A stretch of 47,992 bases of DNA from DATHVI01 sp035461385 (lineage in GTDB: Bacteria; Actinomycetota; Thermoleophilia; Solirubrobacterales; 70-9): the NCBI GenBank assembly GCA_035461385.1, contig DATHVI010000008.1:1-47992 (forward strand), read 5' to 3'. This document shows positions 31,450-40,407 of this stretch, one piece after another (positions within the stretch are counted from its first letter, which is position 1; the number at the start of each line of letters is the position of its first letter). The notes under the pieces are model-generated. The model searched no databases. It had not been told where the DNA came from and was given only the letters and a program-made list of their open reading frames with translations. Both the position numbers and the translations under genes were made by a program.

Positions 31450-32751
31450 TCACTCCCGCAGCGCTGAGAGCCTGCCGATCACGTCGGGGACGTGGGCGAG
31501 GAAGGCGTCGTAGTCGAAGATCGCGTCGAGGTCGACCTCGGGCGCGTCCTCGGCGTCGAGCCGCTCCGCGAGCAGCTCGCGGAACGCCGCCTCCTCGGTC
31601 CACGCCCGCTGGGCGGACTCCTGGACGATCCGGTAGGCGGCGTCGCGCTCGAGGCCCGCCTCGACGAGAGTTGTGAGCGCTCGCTGGCTGAACAGCGCGC
31701 CGTGGGTCAACTCGAGGTTCGAGCGCATCCGCGCGGCATCGACGACGATCCCCTCGACGACGCGGATCGCGAGGTGCTGCATGTAGTCGAGCAGGACCGT
31801 CGCGTCGGGAAGCACGACCCGCTCGGCGCCCGAGTGGGAGATGTCACGCTCGTGCCACAGGGCGACGTTCTCAAGCCCGGTCTGCGCGTACCCGCGCAGT
31901 ACCCGGGCGAGCCCGCAGAGGCGCTCGGAGAGGATCGGGTTCCGCTTGTGCGGCATCGCCGAGGAGCCCTTCTGGGCACCGGCCGCAAACGGCTCCGAGA
32001 CCTCGCGCACCTCGGTCCGCTGCAGGTTGCGCACCTCCTGGCCGAAGCGCTCGAGCCCGGAACCGGCGAGCGCGATCGCGCTCAGGACCTCGGCGTGCCG
32101 GTCGCGGGGGACGATCTGGGTCGACAGCTCCTCGGCGCGGAGCCCGAGCGACTCCATCACCCGGCGCTCGATCGACGGCGGCACCGAGGCGTAGGTGCCG
32201 ACCGCGCCCGAGAGCTTCCCCGCCCCCGCCTGCTCGAACGCGCGCCGCAGCCGAGCGAGGTTGCGATCGGCCTCGAACGCGAAGCCTGCGATCCGCAGGC
32301 CGAACGTGGTCGGCTCGGCGTGGATCCCGTGGGTGCGCCCGACGCAGAGCGTCTCGCGATGCTCGAGCGCCATCGCCACCAGCGCCTCGCGGTAGGCCTC
32401 GGCGCCGCGGAGGACGATCTCCCCCGCCTCGCGCAGCTGAAGCGCCAGCGCCGTGTCGAGGACGTCCGAGGATGTGAGGCCGTAGTGGATCCAGCGACCC
32501 GCAGGTCCGACCGAACCCGAGACGACGTCGACGAACGCGGCGACGTCGTGGCCCGTGGTCCGCTCGCGCTCGGCGACCTCGTCGACCGTGAACGAGGCTC
32601 GCTCCCGGCATTCCCGCGCCGCCTCGGCGGGGACGACGCCCGCCTCGGACCAGGCATCGGTCGCCGCCAGCTCGACCTCGAGCCAGGCCCGCATCCGCCG
32701 CTCCGGCGTCCAGACCGCGCCCATGTCCGGGCGCGTGTAACGCTCGATCAT
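31450..32751 (-). CDS. purB: Adenylosuccinate lyase
   Basis: This is a 433-residue fumarase/aspartase-superfamily enzyme. It acts twice in purine synthesis, on SAICAR and on adenylosuccinate. The signature loop with the catalytic serine is KGSSAMPHKRNPILSE. Others are GLTSSDVLDTALALQL, GRTHGIHAEPTTFG and GAVGTYASVPPSIE. The start is ATG 32751, and purE ends 8 nt upstream of it on the same strand, so purD-purE-purB form one unit. Confidence 0.95.
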   Translation of the reverse strand: MIERYTRPDMGAVWTPERRMRAWLEVELAATDAWSEAGVVPAEAARECRERASFTVDEVAERERTTGHDVAAFVDVVSGSVGPAGRWIHYGLTSSDVLDTALALQLREAGEIVLRGAEAYREALVAMALEHRETLCVGRTHGIHAEPTTFGLRIAGFAFEADRNLARLRRAFEQAGAGKLSGAVGTYASVPPSIERRVMESLGLRAEELSTQIVPRDRHAEVLSAIALAGSGLERFGQEVRNLQRTEVREVSEPFAAGAQKGSSAMPHKRNPILSERLCGLARVLRGYAQTGLENVALWHERDISHSGAERVVLPDATVLLDYMQHLAIRVVEGIVVDAARMRSNLELTHGALFSQRALTTLVEAGLERDAAYRIVQESAQRAWTEEAAFRELLAERLDAEDAPEVDLDAIFDYDAFLAHVPDVIGRLSALRE

Positions 32752-32758
32752 GCGGCTC

Positions 32759-33259
32759 TCACGCGTTGATTATCCGCGCCGCCAGGAGGCCGGCGTTCTT
32801 GGCACCGTCGACGGCGACGCAGGCGACGGGGACGCCGGGGGGCATCTGGGCGACCGAGAACAGCGCGTCGAGGCCGGCGAGGCTCTTGCCGAGGATCGGG
32901 ACCCCGATCACCGGGAGGTCGGTGTGCGCCGCGGCGACCCCCGGCAGCGCCGCCGACATCCCGGCGCCGGCGATGATCACCCGCAGGCCGCGCATCCGCG
33001 CAGCGTGACAGTACTCGCGCACCTTCTCGGGGTCGCGGTGGGCGCTCATCACCCGCACCTCGTAGCGGATCCCGGCGTCCTGGAGCGCCGTCCCGGCGGG
33101 CTGCATCTTCGGCTTGTCGTTTACCGAGCCCATGATGATTCCGACCAGCGGTGCATCGACCTCTATCTCCTCGAAGGCCGCTTCGACGTCGGGCATCGGC
33201 TCGACCGGCTCCGAGCCCAGCTCGGTTCCAGTCGTCGTGCCCCGTTCTCGAGCTTCCAC
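32759..33259 (-). CDS. purE: PurE (5-carboxyaminoimidazole ribonucleotide mutase or AIR carboxylase)
   Basis: GTG 33259 has GAGGAG 7 nt upstream and gives 166 residues, with a 40-residue non-conserved lead before PLVGIIMGSVNDKPKM. The catalytic His is in VMSAHRDPEK. The next conserved segment, GGAAHLPG in class I PurE, reads GMSAALPGV here, so the histidine equivalent to E. coli H75 is Ala. The C-terminal LAGLDALFSVAQMPPGVPVA and GAKNAGLLAARI are class I-like. No purK is present in this cluster. It may therefore use CO2 directly, or purK may lie elsewhere. Confidence 0.88.
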   Translation of the reverse strand: MEARERGTTTGTELGSEPVEPMPDVEAAFEEIEVDAPLVGIIMGSVNDKPKMQPAGTALQDAGIRYEVRVMSAHRDPEKVREYCHAARMRGLRVIIAGAGMSAALPGVAAAHTDLPVIGVPILGKSLAGLDALFSVAQMPPGVPVACVAVDGAKNAGLLAARIINA

Positions 33260-33293
33260 GTATCGCTCCTCTTCTTCGTTCTCGTTCTTGCGC

Positions 33294-34568
33294 TCAGCTC
33301 GCCGCCCGCGCGACGGCTCGTGCCGCGATGTCGGTGCGCATCTGCCGGCCGTCGAAGTCGATCAGATCGGCGGCGGCATAGGCACGCTCGCGGGCCTCGC
33401 CCGGATCGGCGCCGAGCGCGGTCACGTTCAGCACCCTTCCCCCGGCGGTGACGATCTCGCCGTCGTCGCGGCGCGCGGTTCCCGCGTGGGTGACCTCGAT
33501 CCCGGCGGGGACCGAGTTGAGCCCCCGGATCACGTCCCCCTTCGAGGATGACTCCGGGTAGCCCGCCGACGCCAGCACCACCGTCACCGCCCACTGGTCG
33601 CTGAACTCCGGCCGCACGCCGACGAGGCCTCCGCGCTCCCGGGCCGCGCGGCAGAGCTCGGCGAGGTCGGAGCGCAGGCGCGGGAGCACGGCCTGCGTCT
33701 CGGGGTCGCCGAACCGGCAGTTGAACTCGAGCACCTTCGGACCCGACGCGGTGATCATCAGCCCGGCGTAGAGGACGCCGTGGTACGGCGTCCCCCGCCG
33801 GCGCATCAGCTCGACGGTGGGGCGGTGGACGACGTCGGCGAGCTCCTCCGCCCGGTCGGAGTCGATCCCGGGAACCGGGGAGTAGCTGCCCATCCCGCCG
33901 GTGTTCGGCCCGCGGTCGTCGTCGAAGATCCGCTTGTAGTCCTGGGCAGGCGCGAGCGGGATCACGTTCTCGCCGTCGCAGAGCGCCAGCAGCGAAAGCT
34001 CCTCGCCTTCGAGGTGCTCCTCGAGCACGACCGCGGTCTTCCCGAAGCGCCGCTCGACGAAGAACAGCTCGACGGCCTCCCGCGCGTCTGCTTCGGTCGG
34101 GCAGATGATCACTCCCTTTCCGGCCGCGAGGCCGTCGGCCTTGAGCACGGCGGGATAGGCGGAATCGGCGAGCGCGGCGATCGCCTCGTCGCGCGTGCGA
34201 AGCACCGCGTGAGCGGCGGTCGGGACGCCCGCCGCCGCCATCAGCTCCTTCGCGTGAACCTTCGACCCTTCGAGCCTCGCCGTCTCGCCGGTCGGGCCGA
34301 ACGCCGGCACGCCGGCGGCTTCGAGGGCGTCGACGAGGCCAGCGACGAGTGGGGCCTCGGGGCCGACGACGACCAGGTCGCAGCTCTCCGCCACCGCGGC
34401 TTCGACGATTCTCGGAACGTCGCCCGCGGAGACGTCGACGCAACGCGCGTCGGTGGCGATCCCGGCGTTCCCCGGCGCGCAGAGGATCTCGGGCGCCTGC
34501 GGGGAGCGCGCCAGCGCCCGCACGATCGCGTGCTCGCGCCCCCCGCCGCCAACCACCAATACCCTCAT
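33294..34568 (-). CDS. purD: Phosphoribosylamine-glycine ligase
   Basis: This is a 424-residue ATP-grasp enzyme that makes GAR. It starts MRVLVVGGGGREHAIVRALA with GGGAG-like ribosome site GGGAG upstream of ATG 34568. Core motifs are YPAVLKADGLAAGKGVIIC, VLEEHLEGEELSLLALCDG, RGPNTGGMGSYSP, LYAGLMITASGPKVLEFNCRFGDPE and the C-terminal HAGTARRDDGEIVTAGGRVLNVTA. It is the first gene of the purD-purE-purB unit, 34 nt from purE. The 106 bp upstream (34569-34674) hold no gene. Confidence 0.95.
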   Translation of the reverse strand: MRVLVVGGGGREHAIVRALARSPQAPEILCAPGNAGIATDARCVDVSAGDVPRIVEAAVAESCDLVVVGPEAPLVAGLVDALEAAGVPAFGPTGETARLEGSKVHAKELMAAAGVPTAAHAVLRTRDEAIAALADSAYPAVLKADGLAAGKGVIICPTEADAREAVELFFVERRFGKTAVVLEEHLEGEELSLLALCDGENVIPLAPAQDYKRIFDDDRGPNTGGMGSYSPVPGIDSDRAEELADVVHRPTVELMRRRGTPYHGVLYAGLMITASGPKVLEFNCRFGDPETQAVLPRLRSDLAELCRAARERGGLVGVRPEFSDQWAVTVVLASAGYPESSSKGDVIRGLNSVPAGIEVTHAGTARRDDGEIVTAGGRVLNVTALGADPGEARERAYAAADLIDFDGRQMRTDIAARAVARAAS

Positions 34569-34674
34569 CCGATCTCCCGCCACCCCCGGACGCGGGAGCT
34601 GATCGAGATGCCCGTGGCGAAGCCGCGGGCCGGGTGTTCAGTGCGGGAGCGGAGGAGGCGGCGGAGTTGTTCCC

Positions 34675-34956
34675 TCATAGGTTCTTCGTGAACTCCTCGG
34701 CGGGGATCGCGATCAGGGTTTCGTTCGAGACGGTTCCGCGCGAGCCCATCTCGACCGAGAGCTTGCCCATCGTCTGCTCGTCGGGGGCCTCGACAACGGT
34801 GACGAAGTCGTACTCGCCGAGCGTCGCCCACTGGTTGAGCACCTTGACGCCGAGCTGCTCAACCTCCTTCGTCACCTCGTGGACCCGCGCCGGATTGTCC
34901 TTGAGCGTCTTCACTCCGTCCGGCGTCAGCCGGGTGAGCATGATGTATGTCGACAT
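34675..34956 (-). CDS. GYD-domain protein
   Basis: This is a 93-residue protein of the GYD family (ferredoxin-like alpha/beta barrel). It begins TYIMLTRLTPDGVKTLKDNP and contains VLNQWATLGEYDFVTVVEAPD, the family's G-[EY]-[YD]-D signature. The function is unknown; members are probably small ligand-binding or regulatory dimers. AGGAGG stands 5 nt before ATG 34956. It lies upstream of purD on the same strand, 106 nt away, and may be transcribed with it. A REP-like palindrome lies in its leader. Confidence 0.88.
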   Translation of the reverse strand: MSTYIMLTRLTPDGVKTLKDNPARVHEVTKEVEQLGVKVLNQWATLGEYDFVTVVEAPDEQTMGKLSVEMGSRGTVSNETLIAIPAEEFTKNL

Positions 34957-34979
34957 CGGTCCTCCTGGGTCGTCAAATC

Positions 34980-35003
34980 GGGGTCGGACCCCTTCTTTCT
35001 TTC
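34980..35003. repeat. REP-like palindrome with pyrimidine tail
   Basis: GGGGTCGGACCCC (5-bp arms, CGG loop) is followed by TTCTTTCTTTC. The same GGGGTC-x-GACCCC plus T-rich tail is widespread as a dispersed repeat in many bacterial genomes. It could act as a terminator only on the plus strand, where no gene ends upstream, so a repetitive element in the shared GYD/LuxR gap is the better reading. Confidence 0.45.
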
Positions 35004-35153
35004 ACGTTCGCAGCGGTTGTGCAACCTCGACTGGCTCGGGAGCCGGCGTGCACCCCCGCGAGCCGCCGCTACGCGATCGGACAACGGGCGTAGCATTCGG
35101 CCACCGAGGGCCAGGCGCGGACGCAGTCTTCGCTCCGACGCCCTTGATCGAAG

Positions 35154-38027
35154 ATGCGAAGCGGCGCGGCAACCTCGCGGGACTCGACGGCGGCGGGCCC
35201 GGTCGCGCCGACCCTGGTCGAGCGCGACCGCGAGCTCGCGGCGGGCGCGGCGATCCTCGATGCGGCCGTGAGGGGAGCCGGCCGCGCATTGCTCGTCGAA
35301 GGCGACGCCGGCGTCGGCAAGACGAGACTGCTCGGCGAGGTCGCCCAACTCGCGGGCGGTCGCGGGATCACCACCCTGCGCGCCCGTGGCGCCGAGCTCG
35401 AGCGCGGGTTCGCGTTCGGGGCGGTGCGCCGCCTGCTCGAGCCGCCCGTTGCCGAGCTCGACGGTTCCGCTCGCGAGCACCTGTTCGCCGGGGCCGCGGC
35501 GCCCGCCCGGGCGCTGCTCGGCGGCGAGGGGTCCGCCGAGCCCCCGCCCCGCGACGCCCGCTTCGCCCTCGTCCACGGCCTCTATTGGGTCTGTGTGCGG
35601 CTCGCCGAGCGCCGGCCGCTTGCGCTCCTTGTCGACGACTTCCAGTGGCTCGACCAGCCGTCCGCCGAAGCGATCGCCTATCTGCTCGAGCGGATCGACG
35701 AGCAGCCGATCGCGATCATCGTCGCCGCCCGGACGGGTGAGCGGGGGCCGCTCGGCGACGTCCACGCTCTCGAGGCCGCCCCGAGCGTCGGATCGCTGAC
35801 GCTGTCGCCGCTGACCGAGGACGGAACTCGCCGCGTGCTCGCCGAGCTGCTCGGATCGGCGCAACCGGCGTTCGGAGCGACGGCGTACCGCGTCACCTCC
35901 GGGAACCCGTTCCTGATCCTCGAGCTTGCGCTGGCGGTGGCGAGCGAGGGGATCGAGGTCGACGAGCGCGGGGCGGATCGGATCGCCGAGCTCGTCCCGG
36001 CGACCGTCACCCACTGGGCGCTGCGGCGGCTTGCCGCCCTCCCGGAAGCGTCGCGGAGCGTCGCCCGGTCGCTCGCGGTGCTCGAGGAGGCGCCGCTCGC
36101 GGTCGCCGCGGCCGACGCCGGCCTGTCGGTCGCCGAGGCCGCCGCCGCGGTCGATGATCTCACCGCCGCGGGCCTCGTCGAAGGCGACCCTCTCCGGCTC
36201 ACCCACCCGCTCGTGCGGGCGGCGCTCTACGAGCAGATCCCGCCGGCCAACCGGGGCATCGCCCATCGGGGCGCTGCGGAGGCGCTGCGGGACTGCGGCT
36301 CCTCGCCGGCCCGGATCGCCTCCCACCTGATGCGATCGCAGCCGGGCGGCGAGCGGTGGGCCGTCGACTCGCTGCGGGCCGCGGCAGGCGCCGCGATGGG
36401 GCGCGGGGATCCAGCGGCGGCGGTGCCGATGCTCCGTCGGGCCGTCTCCGAGCTCGGCAGCGATCCCGACGAGCAGCTCCTGCTCGAGCTCGGGCTCGCG
36501 GAGGCCGCGCTCGGCGACGGCGGTGAGGCGATCGCCCATCTCCGCGTCGCCGCCGGATCGGACCTCGCGGCGATCCGGCTTGGCGCCCGGGCCGGCCTCG
36601 CACACGCCCACTACGTCCAGGGAGCCTTCCGGGAGGCGTTCGCCGCCGGCCGCGAGGTATTGGCGGAGATCCCGCCCGGAGCCGGTGGGCGCCTCGAGGC
36701 CGAGCTGCTGATGAGCTTCCTGATGGCCGGAAGGGCGATCCCCGAGCTCGTTCCCGAGCTCCCGCGCTGGCTCGAGCCTCCGCGGACCGCAGCGGGAGGG
36801 GAGATGACCGCCGCCGAGCTGGTGCGGCTTCAGACCTCGGCCCTCGACGCGTTCCTGCGCGGCCGCCGCGACGACGCCCGCGCCAGCGTCAGGCGGGTCG
36901 TTGACGCGCTCGGGAGTGAAGTCCCGCTCGCCGAGGTCCCAAGCCTGCTCCCAGGGGGCGCGGGGTTCGTGCTGGCGGGCACCGGTGATCACGCGAGGGC
37001 CGCGGCCGTCTACGAGCGGGCGCTCGAGCACGCGCTCACCCGCGGCAGTCCGGTCGAGACGGCCGAGGTGCTCGAGGCCCGGGTCTCGGCCCGTTGGTGG
37101 CGGGGTGACGTCCGGGGGTGCCTGGCCGACGTCGAGGCGATCCACGCCCTCGTCGGTCGCGAGCCCGACCCGGCGAAGCTGCCGATGCGGATGTGCCAGG
37201 CGACGATGCTGCTCGAGCTCGGGGACGAAGCGGGCGCAGAGCAGGCACTCACCTATCCGCCGGAGCTCGAGGCCGGGCTGCCGGGGACCTGGGGCTGGCT
37301 GGCGCTGCCTTACGGTCGGGCGGCGATCGCGGTCGCCCGGCGCGACTGGCGGCGCGCCTTGGGCGAGGCGCAGGAGGCTGGGCGCCGGCTCGAGGAGATC
37401 GAGGCCCGCAGCCCGGAGTTCCTCCCGTGGCGCACGTACGCTGCGCGCGCGGCGGCTGGCCTCGGCGACGAGCGCAGCGCGATCGAGCTCGCTCAGACCG
37501 AGCTCGAGCTCGCGGAGGCGATCGGCTCGCCGCGGGCGACCGGTGTAGCGCTTTCGACGCTGGGCGTGATCGAGCGAAGCGCCGATCGGCTGGCCGACGC
37601 CGCAAGCATCCTCGATCCAGCCGGCTCGCGGCTCGCGGCGGCGGCGGCCCGGCTCGCGCTTGGCTCTCTGCTGCGGCGGGAGCGGCGGCAGCGCGACGCG
37701 CGGGCGCCGCTGCGCGAGGCGCTCGACATCGCCCGGATCGCCGGCTCGACGGTGCTCGCCGAGCGCGCCCGGGCGGAGCTGCTCGCCGCCGGCGGGCGCC
37801 CGCGCCGCGAGCGGACGACCGGGCTCGAGTCGCTGACCCCGCGTGAGCGCCAGATCGCCGAGCTCGCCGCGCGCGGGATCGGCAACCCGGAGATCGCCGA
37901 GCGCCTGTTCGTCACCCGCAAGACCGTCGAGTCGCACCTGCGAAGCGTGTTCCGCAAGCTCGGCGTCCGGCGCCGCGCCGAGCTCGCGGCGGCGCTCGCG
38001 ATCGAGGCGACCGACTCGCCGACCTGA
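35154..38027 (+). CDS. Large ATP-binding LuxR-family regulator (LAL type)
   Basis: This is a 957-residue MalT-like STAND regulator. The Walker A motif is EGDAGVGKTRLL (about residues 49-60) and Walker B is PLALLVDDFQWLDQPSAEA. The long middle is helical, with repeated Ala/Leu/Glu-rich units typical of TPR-like sensor domains. The C-terminal 60 residues are a LuxR helix-turn-helix: LTPRERQIAELAARGIGNPE then IAERLFVTRKTVESHLRSVF. It probably activates genes in response to a small ligand in an ATP-dependent way. The closest candidate targets are the three secreted proteins downstream. It starts at ATG 35154, divergent from the GYD gene. Confidence 0.9.
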   Translation: MRSGAATSRDSTAAGPVAPTLVERDRELAAGAAILDAAVRGAGRALLVEGDAGVGKTRLLGEVAQLAGGRGITTLRARGAELERGFAFGAVRRLLEPPVAELDGSAREHLFAGAAAPARALLGGEGSAEPPPRDARFALVHGLYWVCVRLAERRPLALLVDDFQWLDQPSAEAIAYLLERIDEQPIAIIVAARTGERGPLGDVHALEAAPSVGSLTLSPLTEDGTRRVLAELLGSAQPAFGATAYRVTSGNPFLILELALAVASEGIEVDERGADRIAELVPATVTHWALRRLAALPEASRSVARSLAVLEEAPLAVAAADAGLSVAEAAAAVDDLTAAGLVEGDPLRLTHPLVRAALYEQIPPANRGIAHRGAAEALRDCGSSPARIASHLMRSQPGGERWAVDSLRAAAGAAMGRGDPAAAVPMLRRAVSELGSDPDEQLLLELGLAEAALGDGGEAIAHLRVAAGSDLAAIRLGARAGLAHAHYVQGAFREAFAAGREVLAEIPPGAGGRLEAELLMSFLMAGRAIPELVPELPRWLEPPRTAAGGEMTAAELVRLQTSALDAFLRGRRDDARASVRRVVDALGSEVPLAEVPSLLPGGAGFVLAGTGDHARAAAVYERALEHALTRGSPVETAEVLEARVSARWWRGDVRGCLADVEAIHALVGREPDPAKLPMRMCQATMLLELGDEAGAEQALTYPPELEAGLPGTWGWLALPYGRAAIAVARRDWRRALGEAQEAGRRLEEIEARSPEFLPWRTYAARAAAGLGDERSAIELAQTELELAEAIGSPRATGVALSTLGVIERSADRLADAASILDPAGSRLAAAAARLALGSLLRRERRQRDARAPLREALDIARIAGSTVLAERARAELLAAGGRPRRERTTGLESLTPRERQIAELAARGIGNPEIAERLFVTRKTVESHLRSVFRKLGVRRRAELAAALAIEATDSPT

Positions 38028-38050
38028 GCCGAAATTTCAGGGTGCTTCAT

Positions 38051-38071
38051 CGTTGCGGGAAACCCGCAGCG
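38051..38071 (+). terminator. Hairpin after the LuxR gene
   Basis: CGTTGCGGG (38051-38059), loop AAA and CCCGCAGCG (38063-38071) form a 9-bp stem including one G-T pair, about 24 nt after the stop. It is a likely terminator, but without a T tract. Confidence 0.5.
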
Positions 38072-38149
38072 ACGGGACACTCCGGGTCGATTGGCGGGGT
38101 CCTCAGCGACTCCGATAGACCGAGCGCTGGCCGAGGAATGTGAGCGACG

Positions 38150-39979
38150 ATGGGCAAGCGGGGAAGAGCGATCGCGACTGCGGCCCTGGCCCTCGCCGCC
38201 GCCGCCCTGCTCGTCGCCGCTCCGCCGCCGGCCGGCGCCGCAATCTTCGAGGTCAACACCACCGGCGACCTCATCGACCTGAATCCGGGCAACGGCGTCT
38301 GCGACACGAGCCCTCAGGCCGGCCTCCAGTGCAGCCTGCGGGCCGCGGTCGGCGAGGCGAACGCCCTCGCGGGCGCCGATGTCGCGCGGGTCCCCGCGGG
38401 GAACTACGTCGTCAGCTCGTTCTACAACGAGCTCTTCGTCTCGGGACCGCTGACGATCGCCGGCCCGCGGAGCGGCCAGCGGCCGGTGATCGCGCCCGAC
38501 GGCGTCCGCGCCTTCAATCTGAGCTCGGGCTCGCTCACCCTCCGCGACCTCGTCGTCCGGGGCGGCGACACGGCGGGCCAGGGCGCGGGCGCGCTCGTCG
38601 CCAACGGGGCGACGCTGATCCTGGTCCGGGTTGCGATGCGCGACAACCACGCGTCCGGGGGATCGGGTGGTGCGATCTTCAGCCAGGGCCGACTCCGGGT
38701 CTTCGACAGCGTGATCGGCGGATCCGACCCCGCGAACGGGAACTCGGCCCCGAGCGGCGGCGGGATCGCGGTCGGCGCCGCGGGGCAGCAGACCCTGATC
38801 CGGGACTCGACGATCGCGGGCAACGAAGCGATCAACGCAGCCGGGGTCGCCGACGGCGGGGGCGTCTACTCGAATCCGAGCGCGACGCCCCTGATCATCG
38901 AGCGGTCGCGGATCGTCGGCAACGGGGCGACTCGTGTCGGCGCGGCCTGCTGCGCGAACGGGGGCGGGATCCTGAGCAACGGCCCGCTCGAGCTCCGCGA
39001 CTCGCTGGTCGCCTCGAACGACCTCGACAGCGCCGGCCCGGCCGCGAACTCCGGCGGCGGAATCAGGGTCGTCGGGGCGATCGTGTCGACGCACATCCTT
39101 CGCTCGCAGATACGCGCCAACGGTGGGCCCGAGACGGCCAGCGGGGGTGGCCTCGATCATCAGAGCAACGGTCCGCTGATGGTCCGCAACTCGACCTTTG
39201 CCGGCAACGAGGCCGGCAATGGCGGTGGCGCGCTGACCGTGCTTGTCTCCGGTCCCGCGTCGCTCGAGAACGCGACCCTCGCGGGGAACCGCGCCGGGTT
39301 CGTCGGCGGCGGTGTCTACGCGGCCGGAGCGGGCTCGCTGACGATCAGCCACTCGACGCTGGCGTCGAACCAGGCGCCGAGCGGAGGAGCGTCGCTGTAC
39401 AGGTTCGGCGGTTCCGCGGTGTTGCGCGCGACGATCCTCGCCGGACCACCCGCAGCCAACTGCGCTGCGGAGTCCGGCGGCGCGTTCGTCTCCGCCGGCT
39501 TCAACGTCGAGACCGGCTCGTCGTGCGGCCTCTCCGGGATCGGCGACGCCGCGGGCGCCAGCCCGCGGCTGCGGTCGCTCGGCGACCATGGCGGCCCGGT
39601 CGCGACAGTGGCGCTGCGCCCTTCGAGCCCGGCGGTCGATCGGGTGAGGTCCAACTGCCCAGCCCCCGCCACCGACGCACGCGGAGTGCGCCGCCCGCAA
39701 CGCGGGCGCTGCGACTCGGGCGCCTACGAGCTCGCCCGCTGCGCCGGCGTCGTCGTCAACCGCGTCGGCACGGGCGGGCGCGACAGGCTGGTCGGGACGC
39801 CGAAGCGCGACGGCATCCTCGGCCTCGGGGGAAACGACGTCCTCAAGGGCCGGCGGGGCAACGACGGCATCTGCGGCGGGAAGGGGAAAGACCGGCTCAA
39901 CGGAGGCCCGGGACGCAGGGACAGGTGCCTCGGCGGGCCGGGCCGCGACCGGCTGAGGGGGTGCGAGCGCGGCTCGTGA
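38150..39979 (+). CDS. Secreted CSLREA-type right-handed beta-helix protein with RTX-like tail
   Basis: This is a 609-residue protein. A signal peptide (basic start, then AALALAAAALLVAAPPPAGA) precedes the CSLREA-like element IFEVNTTGDLIDLNPGNGVC followed by LQCSLRAAVGEANA. About 400 residues of repeating Asn/Gly/Ser-rich beta-helix coils follow (GGAIFSQGRLRVFDSVIGGS; NSTFAGNEAGNGGGALTV; STLASNQAPSGGASLY). The C-terminal 70 residues are Gly-Asp repeats of the RTX calcium-binding type with interspersed cysteines (GLGGNDVLKGRRGNDGICGG, GGPGRDRLRGCE). It is probably a surface or extracellular polysaccharide-binding or -cleaving protein; no lyase residues can be assigned. ATG 38150 is taken as the start. 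Confidence 0.82.
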   Translation: MGKRGRAIATAALALAAAALLVAAPPPAGAAIFEVNTTGDLIDLNPGNGVCDTSPQAGLQCSLRAAVGEANALAGADVARVPAGNYVVSSFYNELFVSGPLTIAGPRSGQRPVIAPDGVRAFNLSSGSLTLRDLVVRGGDTAGQGAGALVANGATLILVRVAMRDNHASGGSGGAIFSQGRLRVFDSVIGGSDPANGNSAPSGGGIAVGAAGQQTLIRDSTIAGNEAINAAGVADGGGVYSNPSATPLIIERSRIVGNGATRVGAACCANGGGILSNGPLELRDSLVASNDLDSAGPAANSGGGIRVVGAIVSTHILRSQIRANGGPETASGGGLDHQSNGPLMVRNSTFAGNEAGNGGGALTVLVSGPASLENATLAGNRAGFVGGGVYAAGAGSLTISHSTLASNQAPSGGASLYRFGGSAVLRATILAGPPAANCAAESGGAFVSAGFNVETGSSCGLSGIGDAAGASPRLRSLGDHGGPVATVALRPSSPAVDRVRSNCPAPATDARGVRRPQRGRCDSGAYELARCAGVVVNRVGTGGRDRLVGTPKRDGILGLGGNDVLKGRRGNDGICGGKGKDRLNGGPGRRDRCLGGPGRDRLRGCERGS

Positions 39980-40008
39980 CCCAAGCGACGAAACGAGGAG
40001 GAACCGCG

Positions 40009-40407
40009 ATGGCGATCAGCTCGAAAACGACGGTGTTGGCCGCGATCGTTGCGGCGCTCGCGGTGGCGTTGGTCGCCGGCGTCGAGGTCGCGACGCCGCA
40101 TACCGCCAAGTACGACAGCCGGGTGCGGATCACCGGCTACATCGACAACCAGAGCTTCCTCGGTCGGGTCGGCTCGGAGCGAAAGGCGTGCAAGCGCAAG
40201 CGCCTGGTCACGGTCTGGAAGCGCAACCCGGGCGCGATGGACGGGCCCGTCGGGACCGCGAGGAGCAACCGCAAGGGCATCTGGGCGATCTCAGCGCCGA
40301 GCGCTCCCTCGGGGCGCTATTACGCGACCGTCAAGCGCCGCGTGATCGGAGGCGCCGGCCATCGCCACGTCTGCAAGCGGGATCGGTCGAAGCGGTTCCG
40401 TCTGTGA
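40009..40407 (+). CDS. Small secreted basic protein
   Basis: This is a 132-residue protein with a signal peptide or anchor (TTVLAAIVAALAVALVAGVE). A basic domain of about 100 residues follows, with two cysteines: YDSRVRITGYIDNQSFLGRV, ERKACKRKRLVTVWKRNPGA and GHRHVCKRDRSKRFRL. The pattern (charged variable strands, then VWKRNPG, then SGRYYATVKRR) resembles small beta-sandwich proteins found in secreted proteins of this group, but no family is certain. A strong GAGGAGG precedes ATG 40009. It starts 29 nt after the beta-helix gene, and the next gene starts inside its stop codon. Confidence 0.68.
   Translation: MAISSKTTVLAAIVAALAVALVAGVEVATPHTAKYDSRVRITGYIDNQSFLGRVGSERKACKRKRLVTVWKRNPGAMDGPVGTARSNRKGIWAISAPSAPSGRYYATVKRRVIGGAGHRHVCKRDRSKRFRL

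Noticed and set aside
34926..37937. Thousand-residue open frame opposite the LuxR gene
   Set aside because: It mirrors high-GC codons of the LuxR gene, with Arg/Gly/Pro-rich composition and no recognisable domain.
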